A stretch of 64,000 nt of DNA, taken from Adiantum capillus-veneris (taxonomy: Eukaryota > Streptophyta > Polypodiopsida > Polypodiales > Pteridaceae). The first letter of the stretch is position 1. Each line of letters begins with the position of its first letter. This document shows, piece by piece, positions 1-10,875 of this stretch. Below the pieces are notes generated by a model, which saw only the letters and a list, made by a program, of their open reading frames with translations, was not told the origin of the DNA and did no database searches. Where the stretch lies: NCBI GenBank assembly GCA_014529385.2, contig CM043965.1, forward strand, positions 17,933,912 through 17,997,911. Reading direction: 5' to 3'. The translations under genes were made by a program, and so were the position numbers.

Positions 1-727
1 CAATTTGCTTTGTATCTTGCTTGGTAGTTGATGTATCCCTGTTGTCAGGATTTCTTGGACAATCTTCAGAAAAATGTCCACCTTTTTGTCCACAATCTGA
101 GCAATATGCCATGAATCGTGGTATTTCAATTGGTTCTATCATGTCAAACTCTTGCTGAGAAGTTTCTGCTTCTATGCTTGCCAAGTTGTTGGCATCTTCT
201 TTTGAAACACTAAGCATCAAGCTATAGATTGCTCCATCTTGACCTTTGTACCGTCTTTGGCTCGATTCTCCAACTAGATTGGATTCTATTGGTTGATCTG
301 TTGGATCTTCCATTACTGACTCTTGATTGTAGATCTGAGCACTGTAATCCATGTACAATGACCCTGATTACATATGCACTAATTGGATGCTTTGCGGGCT
401 TGTGCAGATTTTTGGATAGCCATTTTGGTTGACTTTTTGAACTTCTATCTGCACTTCATCTTTGAGCTTGCAATACCTGGCTTCACTGAAGTCAGTGAAC
501 ATCTCGGAGTTCTCTGAATCTGGCTTTACTATGATCAATAGGATCTTGGCTCGTGTGTTGCTTTTATTGTTCATCAAGTATCTATGGCCTTTTGAATCTG
601 TATACAAGACTTTATCTCCATTGTAGCCATAAAGCTGTAAAATCTGCTATGTTGCACTTGTACCTATGTTACCACTGCTATTGGCTTGCTCTACTGTACT
701 TGAACTCTGAGCTCGAGATGAGTCCAT
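1..727 (-). pseudogene. gag-like gene with zinc knuckle, partial (element 1)
   Basis: Reading the minus strand from an ATG at 727-725 gives a protein starting MDSSRAQSSS. A hydrophilic Ser-rich N-terminus is followed by a globular stretch around GHRYLMNNKSN (about 610-370), then a C-terminal zinc knuckle at about 110-60 (CSDCGQKGGHFSEDCP, close to the retroviral CX2CX4HX4C but with five residues before His). The position downstream of an LTR, PBS and long leader, plus the zinc knuckle, make this the gag of an LTR retrotransposon whose pol lies beyond the left edge. In-frame stops occur near 655 and after the VHM at 368, so it is decayed. A second copy in opposite orientation lies at 7625-8762. 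Coiled-coil or capsid features are not visible, and the lineage is inferred only from the context. Confidence 0.6.
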
Positions 728-1229
728 GTCGACTGGTTTTGTGTAAATTGTCTCCTAGCAGACTTTGATATTGATTAGAAAAAACATTTTTGCTCAAGTT
801 TGATAAGACTGCTTTTGCCAAAGTACTTCTGGCAGTTGATTTCTCTTAGACTCATAAGAGTTGATTAACTCTAGCTCAAAAGTGTCAGAATTGATTGCAG
901 CCTTTGAAATGATGAAAATCTAGGCCTTGAATAACCTAACCTATAGATTAGATTGTTATTCGTTTTTTCCACTTGACTTGAATTCAGCTCTTGTCAAGCT
1001 CCCAATTCTTTGCCTGCAACTTGGTTCTTCAATCTGAGCTAAGTGAGTCAGCAATTGAGATTTCCAAATTCTACCCTTGCAAGGAGCTAAAGGACTAATC
1101 TGTAACTTGAAACTGAGCTAAGAGGTACCAATTTGGATCCGATGGAACCCAAAATTGACCAGTGGCCTTGTATTATGTTGTTCTAGCACTGTACAAGCTC
1201 AAAAGTCCAAAATCTTGTTTCTAGGGTTC

Positions 1230-2416
1230 AAAAGTAAATAATCCCGATTATTTACTTTTCTCAGTTTCTACACTTTTTAGGATTGTTTTGCCAAGTATTT
1301 ACCTTGTTATGGTCTCTGGACAAGTTTGGTTGAATTTGACCAAGATTTGTCCAAGCTATCAACTGTTTAGTGTCTGCAGACTCTGATTCCAAGAATCTGG
1401 CTTAATTCTCAATTTTGTGATCCAAATTTCACCAAATTTGATTTGTGGAGTCTACTTGACGTGCTTGACCTTGTGGTATACTCAATTGTGCAAAATTTCT
1501 CAATTCTGGAGCAAAAGTAAATAATCGATTATTTACTGCTTTTTTTAGTTTTTTTTCAAAAGTAAATAATCATGATTATTTATTTTTGGCAATTTTTGGT
1601 CAACTGAGTATATACACTTGTTTAACACATCAATATAAGCCTATGAGTCAAGTTTCACTGAATTTGAACAAGATTTACCAAGTCACACTCAAGTTCTCGA
1701 CAACCAGTACAGATTTCAGTTTTTATCAAGGTTTTGGTCTGTTTTGTGATCCAAACTTCATGAGCCTTCACAAAAGATGTTTGCAATCATGATTAGAATC
1801 TATGATATCAACCTTGGTCAGTTTTGAGCCGAAAGTTCATAATCGTGATTATTAACTTTTGACCTAAAATGACAACTTTTTTCAACTTTTCCAGGGAGAG
1901 TCTTTTTATGATCTATTTTGAGCCTATGAATCAAGTTAAAACTTAATTTGAACAAGATTCACCAAGTCAGACTCAAGTTCTCGACAATCAGTACAGATTT
2001 TAGTTTTTAGCATGTTTTGTGATCCAAATCTTTTGTGCCTTTACAAAAGTTGTTTGTACACATGTAATGAATCACTGATATCAACCTTGATCAGTTTTGA
2101 GCCAAAAGTTCATAATCGTGATTATTAACTTTTGACCTAAAATGAAAACTATTTTCAACTTTTTCCCTAAATAACCTTTTTATGATCTCTTTTAAGCCTA
2201 TGAATCAAGTTAAAACTTAAATTGGAAAAGATTTATCAAGTCAGACTCAATTTCTCGACATTCAGTCAGATTTTAATTTTTAGCAAGTTTTTGGCATGTT
2301 TTGTGATCCAAATCTTTTGTGCCTTTACAAAAGTTGTTTATATACATGCAAGGAGTCAATGGTATGAACCTTGGTCAAATCTGAGCTGAAAGTTAATAAT
2401 CGCGATTATTAACTTT
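1230..2416. repeat. Dispersed AT-rich palindromes AATAATC-NN-GATTATT
   Basis: At least six copies were seen: 1230-1259 (14-bp perfect arms, AAAAGTAAATAATC, around CC), about 1513-1532 (no spacer), about 1558-1588, about 1832-1858, about 2106-2132, and 2389-2416 (perfect AAAGTTAATAATC arms). The core AATAATC/GATTATT is constant while the two central bases vary (CC, AT, GT, GC). The outer arms differ in two types, AAAAGTA and AAAGTT. Confidence 0.8.
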
Positions 2417-2560
2417 TGGCCCAAAATGAACACTTTTTTGAACTTTCTCACTGGACAGTCTTTTCATGATCTATTTTGAGCCTATAAATCAATTCAAAAA
2501 TTAATTTGGCCTAAAATGTCAAGAAAAAGTAAATAATCTAAGTTTTGGCAAACTTTTAAA
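1540..2560 (-). repeat. Tandem ~280-bp repeats in leader, about 3.5 units
   Basis: The phrase AGCCTATGAATCAAGT recurs, with small changes, near 1638, 1921, 2196 and 2479, a spacing of about 275-283 bp. Each unit also holds a run ending CTCGACAATCAGT, a TTTTGTGATCCAAA box and one AATAATC..GATTATT palindrome. Units diverge by substitutions and small indels, so the array is old. Confidence 0.8.
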
Positions 2561-3079
2561 ATTTTTACCTCAAAGTATCCTTGAGCTTACCCATTGGTTC
2601 ATACATCTTTTAGGCTTTACTCTCCAGTTGGATTGACTGGTTTGGAGTCTTTTCGTACTATTTCTAGCCGTAGACCTGAAACTCTGCAACTTCACATAAA
2701 CAACTCACAGATGATTCGTTTGGAGTGAGCAATCAACTGAACTCCACCTCGGATCCTACTTACCCTACTCCTAGATTCTCATGCAATGGGGTTGTGGAAA
2801 GTGTCCACAAACACTTGTTTTCTTGTGTTTTTTATGTTTTTCAGAGCCACTTGTATCGTCTACCAATCATTCTCCAAATCCTAATCTAAATTTACAATCC
2901 TATAATCCTAAAGGCACTCACCAAGTACAACTTACCTCCAAGCTACCTCTACACAGCAAAAGACGGCAATCTTAAGCTATGCGGTTTCTAAAAAGAAAGT
3001 TTTACTCTAGGTGAACCTAAAGGAAGTTAATGGACAATTACACAAGATGCTCATGTTTTCCCTAGTTTAGGTCTATTCG

Positions 3080-3097
3080 TCCTCGACAGCGGCGCCA
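3080..3097 (-). other. Primer-binding site of element 1
   Basis: On the minus strand TGGCGCCGCTGTCGAGGA begins two bases after the LTR end (ACA at 3102-3100). Its form resembles the TGGCGCCG-type PBS of many plant Ty3/gypsy elements. The priming tRNA cannot be assigned without a tRNA set. The giant element at 20014-40512 has a closely similar PBS. Confidence 0.7.
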
Positions 3098-3099
3098 AA

Positions 3100-4109
3100 T
3101 GTGGGACACATGTCTAACCTCACCATTAAATCTTATTGCAGTATTAGCGAGAACCACGATTAATTTGTCAAACCATGGGACGAAGCTGACTCGAATAGTG
3201 CATAGAGGCTACAAAAGGTTGTCAATATCTTGGAAAACAACTATCAACTCGCATCTAACTTAAGCTACACTCAAGTGACTGAAATCACCAAAAGCCAATC
3301 GCTCATCGACAAGCAAATCACATCCGTTACAGCATCAAATGACATCCAAATGTAACGAAACTTCTAGGAAAAGTTTGTAAGACCTAAGCACACATGCCTA
3401 TGGCCTCAAACCCACTTTAGGTCAAGTTTCAAAATCACGATTAACAGCAGTGGATTTTTGACCTAGTCGTTTTCGACCCAGAATGCATCTAAATGCTTAG
3501 CAATGATGCCCCAATACCCCGCCTATGCTTAGTTTTTTATTTGAACATGTAAATTCCTAGTTATGATGAAATTAGGACGTGGGTCGGCGATGCCAAAATC
3601 TATGAAATACTGTGAATGGCTTACATCAATGCGTAGAGCTCTTACCTACGGTTGCAATGCAAAAAATGCATTCGCAATGTGATAACCGGAGAGGGAGTAG
3701 GAAGCGCGAGAAGGAAAGAAGTGAGCGCCGTTAGCTCATGCTGTGTATTTTTTATCCAAAAACTTAATAAAATCTTTACAAAGTTGGGTTTTATACCTTA
3801 GCCAAGGTCTAAAATGTGTAATGTCCGGCGCCCAATACCTTTGAGACTCCACACTTGCTGTATCTGCAACCTAGGTACACTAAGTGACCTATGCTTTACA
3901 TCTTAGAACTCTTATTGAGCCCGTAACATGTTACAATTATCACAATGGCTAAATAAATCGACAAATTACAATACATGGCCATTTTGGAAAAATGTGAAAA
4001 GTGTGTAACTCCAATCTTTACTGCTTCTTCACTTTGATCTTCGATGTACATTCATACATCTTCGGTCTTTAGTAGCTTTTGTTAACTGGCGTTGACCTCA
4101 GTTAACACA
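3100..4109 (-). mobile_element. 5' LTR of element 1 (minus-strand orientation)
   Basis: The 3' end (ACA at 3100) is fixed by the adjacent PBS. The 5' end is placed at about 4109 because plus-strand RNase H coding of a different element resumes exactly there and the LTR then starts TGTGTTAAC. A TATA box (GGTATAAAAC on the minus strand) lies near 3795. The R-U5 half matches a plus-oriented LTR at 56670-57547. The LTR interrupts the RNase H domain of the Tat-like element on its right; the left flank of that insertion lies outside the window, so the target duplication cannot be read. Confidence 0.7.
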
Positions 4110-5748
4110 AAGCAAAGTACACGGCCCTAATTCTTGGAGTAGAACAATGTGTTTTGAAAGGGGTTCAGTGCCTAAATGTGTTTAGCGATGCCATGCTCTT
4201 TATTAAGCAGATAAATGGCACTTGGGTTTGTAAAAATCAAGTTTTGCTTGGCCAATTATGCCAAGTTAAGGATCTTTTAAGAAAGTCTAAAGCGTGCAGT
4301 TATTTCATGTCCTTAGGGAAGAAAATCAAGAAGCAGACGCTCTAGCCAAGGAAAGAATACAAGATGTTCCCATAGGAGCAATCAAATTGAAGCTGCCCCT
4401 CTTTCAGGGTAGCAATGTTATGCGTAATATTATCAGCTTCTTAGATACATGAGAATGTCCTGAAGTGTATACCAAGGGCCAGAAACAATGGCTTGTCCGA
4501 AAGGCAACAAGATATCTCCTTATAAACAATAACTTATACTGCAAGGGCAAAGACCAGATTCTCAGGCGAGTGCCAAACTCTAGTGAAATCACGGAGGTGA
4601 TCTCAAGTTGTCATGATGGCGTTTGCGGCGGCCATATGCTCTAGATATTACTAGTAGGAAGATTCTACAGCGCAACATTCTCTTGGCCTAGTCTGAACAG
4701 GGATGTGCATCATTGGTGTAAAACATGCAAAGCTTGGCAAGTATTAAGTGATTGAACACTAACCTACGAGCCACAGACTCCTATCATCTCATATGGCCCA
4801 ATTGAGAAGTGGGGAATAGATGCAATTGGTCCTTTACCAAGGGCCCAATCAGGTAAACTGTACATTCTAGTTTGTGTAGACTACATGACCCAATGGGCGG
4901 AAGTAGCAGCCACCACGCGCATTACAACCCAAGAGATGGCAAAGTTCATATTTGAGGACATCTGTAGCCGCTTTGGCACACCTCTGGAGACAATATATGA
5001 TAGAGGGCCAAGTTTTAGAGGCAACTTGGTGGGAGAACTGATGAAAAAGCTAGGCATCACACGTCGACACTCAACTCCATACTATCCACAATGCAATGGT
5101 CTAGTGGAAAAGGTAAACGGCATGATCTATAAGATCATCACAAAGCAGGTGAATAACCACACAAGTGATTGGGATTAGCATCTCATGGCCGCTCTTTGGG
5201 CCTATCGCACGACATTCTGGACAACACTAGGTTTCACTCCTTTCCATCTGGTATATGGAAAGGAGGCCATTCTACCCATTGAGGTACAAATAGCCAGCTT
5301 AAGAGTCATGTCTAGTCAGGTACAACACCCGATTTCCCATCTCCGCAACCACATCTTGAATCTAGAAAGGCTTCTAGAAAGGGAAGATGCAATCAACTAC
5401 TATGCAATGCAAGCAGAACAACGCCGACTCACATTCAATCAAGGCCTTAAGGAAAAGAGTCTGAAGAAAGGCATGTTAGTATTGAGATACGACAACAGAT
5501 TTGACACTAGGAAAGATAAGAAGTTTAAGCTCAGATGGGAAGGGCCATTCATCATCAAAAGGCGATACGCCAATGGTAGCTACAAATTGATGGAAGCAGA
5601 TGGTCGAATTCACAAGAATAGAGCCAATGGATGGAGGCTCAAAAGGTACTTCTTAAGGTTTGATTTGGAGTTCATGCTAGATATTCCAGAGGAAGATGAA
5701 CCCTCCAACTCCGCTGCTCGAGAATCAGAAGTAGAGCTAGAGGCATGA
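4110..5748 (+). pseudogene. Tat-like Ty3/gypsy pol 3' part: RNase H + integrase
   Basis: The first 250 bp encode the end of a second, integrase-proximal RNase H (ALILGVEQ, VFSDAMLFIKQING), an arrangement typical of Tat-lineage gypsy elements. Then come an H2C2 zinc module (HDGVCGGH ... CKTC, about 4605-4735) and an integrase core with the three expected acidic positions: GIDAIGPLP (4817), TIYDRGPSF (about 4995) and GLVEKVNG (about 5105). The C-terminal part (5185-5748) has LRWEGPFIIKRRYANGSYKL, a GPY/F-type module, and ends with a stop at 5746-5748. Breaks include stops and frameshifts at 4345-4750, a TAG at 5176 and a Trp in place of a zinc-module residue. The 5' part is cut by the LTR at 4109. 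It is non-functional. Confidence 0.85.
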
Positions 5749-5824
5749 ATGCATCTAGCTAGAAGTGTAGGGCTAATGAAGGCCGGCTTTCGGAGCCATG
5801 GCCGTAAGAACCAACCTCACTCAT

Positions 5825-5833
5825 GGGGGAGAA
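5825..5833 (+). other. Polypurine tract of the Tat-like element
   Basis: GGGGGAGAA lies about 75 bp after the pol stop codon and just before the LTR-like sequence. The equivalent place in the second copy (about 62030-62040) is also a purine run. Confidence 0.6.
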
Positions 5834-6133
5834 TAATACAAGAAAAATATATTTAAAAAAACGTTTTTTTTCTTGCATGCCGACACCCCTCCCTCCTTGA
5901 CTTGTGTGCCCACAGAGGGGCGCCCCAGCTTGGCACTACACCCTCTCTCTCTCCTCCATTATCGTCTCCCCCCCTCTCTCTCTCCCTCTCGTTCGTCTGC
6001 AGGTGGCCGCCATCTCTCTCTCTCTCTCTACATGTCACACACACACACACACACTCTCACCATCTCTCTCACACACTCTCTCACTTCTCTCTCTCTCTCT
6101 CTCTTTCCATACACACACACACACAAACCCATA

Positions 6134-6167
<34 letters not shown>

Positions 6168-6183
6168 CTCAGCCTCTCTCTCC

Positions 6184-6220
<37 letters not shown>

Positions 6221-6226
6221 CATACA

Positions 6227-6301
<75 letters not shown>

Positions 6302-6704
6302 TCACACAACCCCATCTACCTCTCGCTCACTCTTTTTCTCTCTCTCGTCCTATAAAATTCAGCCCATTCTCTCTCTTTTTATAAACACACATAACACCAA
6401 CAACGTACACACACGGTATGCACGGAAGTAGAAAAGAAGCAACAAAGACGGACGACGACGCATCGACAAGCGGACCAAGATCACGCGATGGCGACGACAA
6501 TTTGAAGAAAGAAGCCGAAGGCATACCCAGCCGATGTCCACAACGCATCTCCGCAATAAACATTCGTAGGGTATTCAATTTTTTTTCCTTTTTCAAGCCA
6601 AACCTTGTTAAAAAAATCGATTGTATATCCCACCTCTCTGTAGGTGATGGCCACAAAGGCTCACCTAGGAGAGTATCATTTTCTATTCCTCCCAAAACAA
6701 AGCA
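5834..6704 (+). mobile_element. 3' LTR of the Tat-like element, packed with CT/CA microsatellite
   Basis: The region starts right after the polypurine tract and ends where similarity to 61975-63385 stops (AAAACAAAGCA). It contains (CT)n and (CA)n tracts from about 5940 to 6300, a TATA-like CCTATAAAATTC near 6350, and a conserved end around CCACCTCTCTGTAGG. The long open frames here (Ser-Leu and Thr-His repeats) are microsatellite translations, not genes. The exact 5' LTR boundary is uncertain because no clear TG start was seen. Confidence 0.65.
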
Positions 6705-7389
6705 CCAGAAACTCATAAAAAATCAATAAAAGGGATAAAAAATTACAAAAAAAAAACATAAAAACTCATAAATAATGCACAAAAAATAAAAACTTCTTAG
6801 AGAAATATAAAAAAACAAAAAATCCACAGAAAAAATCACAAAAAGAGTAAAAAACTCAAAACATTCATAAATTGATCAGAAAAAATCTCAACAAATCACT
6901 AAAAATTCATAAAATCATCAAAAATTCCATGAAAATTCTAAAATTCACAAAAAAATAGAAAATTTAAAATAAGAAAAACTATATAAAAAATTCTTAAAAA
7001 TTCTTAAAAATTCAAAACGTTTTCAAACAAATCATAAAAAATCATAAAAAGACCAAAAAATAAACAAAATTTTAAATTTCACAAATAATTAGGAAAAATA
7101 AAAAGGAAGTCGTAGAAAGTGTCAGAAACAGCCAGAACGAGGCCGAAAAGCAAAAAACAACGCCGAGAAAAATAGCAACGTAAAAGAGTGTATTACACAC
7201 CGAACAAACCGCTGAAAAGCGAGAAGAGTCGTAAACGGAGCAAACACCGTGCAAACTGAAGCAGCTAAATAGCCGAAAAAAGCGAGAAATCGACCAACTC
7301 AAAGCCGTTTGAGAGGCAGATAAAATTCATAAATTGGCAAGTGCAAGCAATTGCATTGAAAATCGAGCTTCTAATTGGATGAACAGGAC
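6705..7389. other. A-rich low-complexity stretch
   Basis: About 350 bp of degenerate A-rich repeats (ACTCATAAAA, AAATTCATAAAA) are followed by about 330 bp of less biased sequence. No gene is seen. It may be leader of the element whose gag follows at 7625, but no LTR or PBS was found to show it. Confidence 0.5.
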
Positions 7390-8762
7390 ATAAATCACAT
7401 TGAATTGCAGATTAAGCTGTTCAAGGCCCAGTTTTTCATCATTTCAAAAGGTTGCAATTAATTTTGAAACTATCAAGCTAGAGTTAATCAACTCTTGTGA
7501 GTGTGAAGAGCAATCAACTGCAAAAATGCTTTGGCTAAAGCAGTTTAATCAAAATTGAGCAGTAGAAATTATGCTAAGCAACGTCAAAATCTGCTACGAG
7601 ACAGTTTTTACAGATTGAACCAACATGGACTCAAATAGAGCCGAGAGTTCAAGTACAAAAGAGCAAGCTAGTAGCAGTGGCAACACAGGTACAACTGCAA
7701 CAACAGAGCAGATTTTATAGCTATATGGCTACAATGAAGATAAAGTCTTATATGCAGATTCAGAAGGCCATAGATACTTAATGAGCAACAAAAGCAACAC
7801 AGGAGCCAAGATCCTACTGATAAGAGTGAAGCCAAATTTAGAGAGCTCTCAGATGTTCATAGACTTCACTGCAGCCAGGTATTGCAAGCTCTAAGATGAA
7901 GTGCAAAAAATTGACCCAAGTGTTTATCTAGAAATCTGCATAAGCAAGCAAAGCATACAGTTGATGCATGCAATCAGGGTCATTGTACATGGATTACAGT
8001 GGCCAGATCTATAATTGAGAGCTAGAGTTGCAAGATCCAACAAATCAACCAATAGAAGCCAGTCTAATTGGAGAACCAAGCCAGAGACAGTACAAAGGTC
8101 AAGACGGAGCAGTCTACAGCTTGATGCTTAGTGTGTTTTAAAAGAAGATTCCGACAATTTGGCAAGCATAGAAGCAGAAGATTCTCAGGTAGAGCTTGAC
8201 ATGACAGAGCCGCTTGAAATACCACTACTCATGGCGTATTGCTCAGATTGTGGAAGAAAAGGTGGAAATGTTTTTTGGAGATTGTCCAAGAAATCCAAAC
8301 AACAGAGACATATCAACTGCCAAGCACGATACAGAGCAAATTGGAAATGCAAATCTCAATGGAAGTGCATCTGACTTGTCACTTTTAGTGCAATCAGATG
8401 ATTTTTCATTACCATTAGAAGCACCAGTAAAAAAACTGCAAGTTCAAAATCAGCATAAAGATGCACAGGCACCTGAAAAGCTTAAAATTAATTCTTTGAA
8501 CAACAAATTTCTGCATGAATTTGGTCAAGATGTCCAGATATCATCGAAAGTTGAGAAGATTGTTAGGTTTGCAAATGATTTTGCATCCACTGACACAAGT
8601 GTGCAATCATTCACGAGTTTAAGGGACACATCAAACAAAATGATATTGGCATTGTATGGCACCCATAATTCATATGATTCATTATCAAGTTCATTCAAGA
8701 GCTGTCATTGCTCCAAAATCATCATCATCTCATTCTTAGTACTGTTATCTCTTCACAAATAG
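7390..8762 (+). pseudogene. Second copy of the gag-like gene, plus orientation
   Basis: From about 7390 the sequence aligns with the reverse complement of 1-960, first the leader and then a protein beginning at an ATG at 7625 (MDSNRAESSS). It shares the GHRYLMSNKSN segment and CSDCGRKGGN, where the zinc-knuckle His has become Asn and a frameshift follows. The frame 8214-8762 continues past the point where the first copy leaves the window, adding about 140 residues rich in Ser and Lys, so it shows the C-terminal gag region of this family. Stops at about 7718 and 7890 and frameshifts make it a pseudogene. No pol follows, since an unrelated minus-strand element begins near 8900. Confidence 0.6.
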
Positions 8763-8935
8763 CAGGTTCTTCCATAAAACATTAGTTTCATACATAAATC
8801 AAAGTCATCTTCAAAAGGTTCTATTTCATTTGAAAATTCACAAGGCGAATCAATCCTAGTTCATCCATAATTTTCTAATTAATATCTGTTGTAGAACGAG
8901 TATCTCCTCGCCCAATTGTACTTTTAATATGTCAG

Positions 8936-10260
8936 TCATCTTGATTCTTGTGCCTTTCTGGGGCACCGTGCAGAGATATGTCCTTGTTCTCCACATTCAA
9001 AACATCTTCTAGCTTTGAAATATTTGTCTCTTTGTTCTTCTGTTAGTCGAGATGGTGTATCTCTCCATCGTCTATTTCTGCTATGAATTGTTGAAGGTTC
9101 ATCTGGTGGGTAAGTCAAGTTACCAAAAGTCATAGTGAATACCCTCTTAGAATGTCCCATCAATTGCCATGTATGGACTCTGACTTCTTCTCAAGACATT
9201 AGACTCAAAACTCTTTGGGAAGCCTGCAGCAAAACCACTCAATTTTTCTCAAGATTGATCTTCTTAAAGGATGAAGAAGGAAGAAAAGTATCCCAAAATC
9301 TCTCATAGTAAGTATCCAAAGGTTCTTCCTTGACCATCCAAATATGATTCCAGTTAGTAATCAGGTCTCGTTCGTATTCTTGAGCGACTCATGAAGAAAT
9401 CAAGAGTTTCTTAAATTGCAGTCACTTTGTTGGTGCTTCTTTTCTTTACAAGAGAGTGGACCACCATGTCCGTGCATTGCCTTTCAAAAAGGATGTTGCA
9501 ATATGAAAAGTGTGAAAAGTACTCAAACTTTACTGCATGTCCTTCCTCTTTGAATTCCTTGCCTTTTTGCCCTTGTCGTCGAGAAAATCATACTGATTGG
9601 CTCTATAAAAGTGCTTCATTTTTTAGTAAAATGTATGGTCATTTTGTCGTTTCTTGCCCTTTATGTCCTCATCACTCGAGCCAAAAGAGGATGAGTTGTC
9701 TGAGCTGTCATAAGAAGATGAGGATGAACGGGCACTCCTTTGAAGCATACACGCTTCTTTAATTTTTTTACATTCTCAAAAGAGGATTTTTGGCCCAAGC
9801 AACCAGGGAGGCCAGTTCCCTTGTTGCATTTCTTTAATTGCTTCTTCTTTACCGCCAACAATTTGTTGACTCGTCTTTCAACCACGTCCTCCTATTCATC
9901 TTCAGTAACCATCCGTGGGTCAGGAGGTTTCTTAAGGGCTAACTTTATTGGGGAATCGATAGCTTTCTGCCAATGGGAATGCACGTCATCTATTGGGTGC
10001 CGGGTCACAAATTTGGTATATTGGGGATCATTTGCAAATTGAAGCATCTATTTTGCACAATCATCAACCTATTGTTGACGTTGCATTTACATCAGTTAAT
10101 ATCGCATAGGCCAAGGTGGCCCGTACTCAGGGTATGCTAATCCATTCAAATTTCTTGTGATGTCTCCTGTTTTTAAATTGTTAGGAGGGTTCGTTTGATT
10201 CTTGCAATATGGGTCATTTGAATCCATGTGTGTCGCGGTAAGAGGATCGAATATCTCCAT
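8936..10260 (-). pseudogene. Retrotransposon gag with CCHC zinc knuckle
   Basis: On the minus strand a start codon at 10260-10258, 12 bp beyond a tRNA-iMet-type PBS region, opens a gag-like protein. Recognisable parts are RTWWSTL-like residues (about 9450), WNHIWMVKEEPLDTYYERF (about 9370-9310, the usual capsid-domain pattern of aromatic and acidic residues), and a C-terminal zinc knuckle CFECGEQGHISARC (about 8990-8950, a perfect CX2CX4HX4C). Several stops and frameshifts break it. Pol is missing, because the neighbouring plus-strand sequence starts within 50 bp. The superfamily cannot be fixed from gag alone. Confidence 0.65.
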
Positions 10261-10278
10261 AGAAGAGAAATCAATCGT

Positions 10279-10290
10279 GCTCTGATACCA
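10279..10290 (-). other. Primer-binding site, tRNA-iMet type
   Basis: TGGTATCAGAGC on the minus strand is the standard plant initiator-methionine tRNA PBS. It sits directly inside the LTR end at 10291 and about 20 bp upstream of the gag start. Confidence 0.85.
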
Positions 10291-10875
10291 CTATCACAGG
10301 CTTGGGCACTCCAAGTCAAGAATTCGACACAACACACGAGAGAATCACTTAAAGTAACTCCCAACTTTAAAACTTCGACACGACCCAATGCAGTTTCATG
10401 CCTAGAGGTATTGACCCCAAAATGTGGCACCCCTTTCAGTATTTCTTTAGTATATTAAAGCTTGAGCAAAGTACAACACCCGAAGGGGTCCTCTGCTCTC
10501 AAACTTTGTGTCCAGATGCTCTGAAGAGTGAGGCCCCTTGGGATTATTTATTCTTATAAGGGATGCCCCAAAAGCAGAGTCCCAAAAGCTTCTAACTCAA
10601 AAGAAAACAATCCGAAAAGCAGCTGGTCAAAAATATGGCCCAAAAACATCAGGCAATTTGTAAAAATCTGTACAGGCTGCCACGTCAACACCTGTTAGCG
10701 TAAATCACAAAAGCTTGTACTATCTGCCACGTCAGCATGCCGTACTATCCTGCCATATCATCTACTTTATTTGCGTGTGTGTGTGTGTTCCGGCAGTGTT
10801 GCCACGTCATCATTTTGTGACAACTTCCGTCTTTTCTCATTTGTATTGTAACTACATGATGACAAACTGTCAAAA
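10291..10875 (-). mobile_element. 5' LTR of the minus-strand gag element
   Basis: The PBS fixes the inner end. The outer end is approximate: the similarity to 12400-12790 ends near 10810 and a TGACAG start is possible near 10875. Conserved blocks shared with 12400-12790 include GGTCCTCTGCTC and TTGGGCACTCCAAG. A short (GT)n run is at 10773-10788. Confidence 0.55.

Larger units (their letters stand above)
728..3079 (-). other. Leader region of element 1 (5' UTR, non-coding)
   Basis: About 2.35 kb between the primer-binding site and the gag ATG on the minus strand. No ORF resembling a gene is present. It is AT-rich and holds the ~280-bp tandem repeats and the AATAATC-centred palindromes annotated separately. 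The gag-proximal 230 bp (728-960) also match the sequence just upstream of the second gag copy (7390-7624), which supports it as transcribed leader of the same family. Confidence 0.55.

Noticed and set aside
5873-6431. Long overlapping ORFs of Ser-Leu and Thr-His repeats
   Set aside because: Translations of (CT)n and (CA)n microsatellite; open in several frames on both strands. The same applies at 12212-12433, 16483-16964, 19328-20060, 48586-48982, 58223-58456 and 61944-62947.
6705-7070. A-rich stretch as a retroposon poly-A tail
   Set aside because: It is too long and is a degenerate A-rich repeat, with no LINE or SINE sequence in front of it.
8936-10875. Endogenous caulimovirid (tRNA-iMet PBS plus CCHC protein)
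   Set aside because: The sequence outside the PBS behaves as an LTR, with a related copy at 12400-12792, and no movement protein or other viral gene is seen. A plain LTR retrotransposon explains it.
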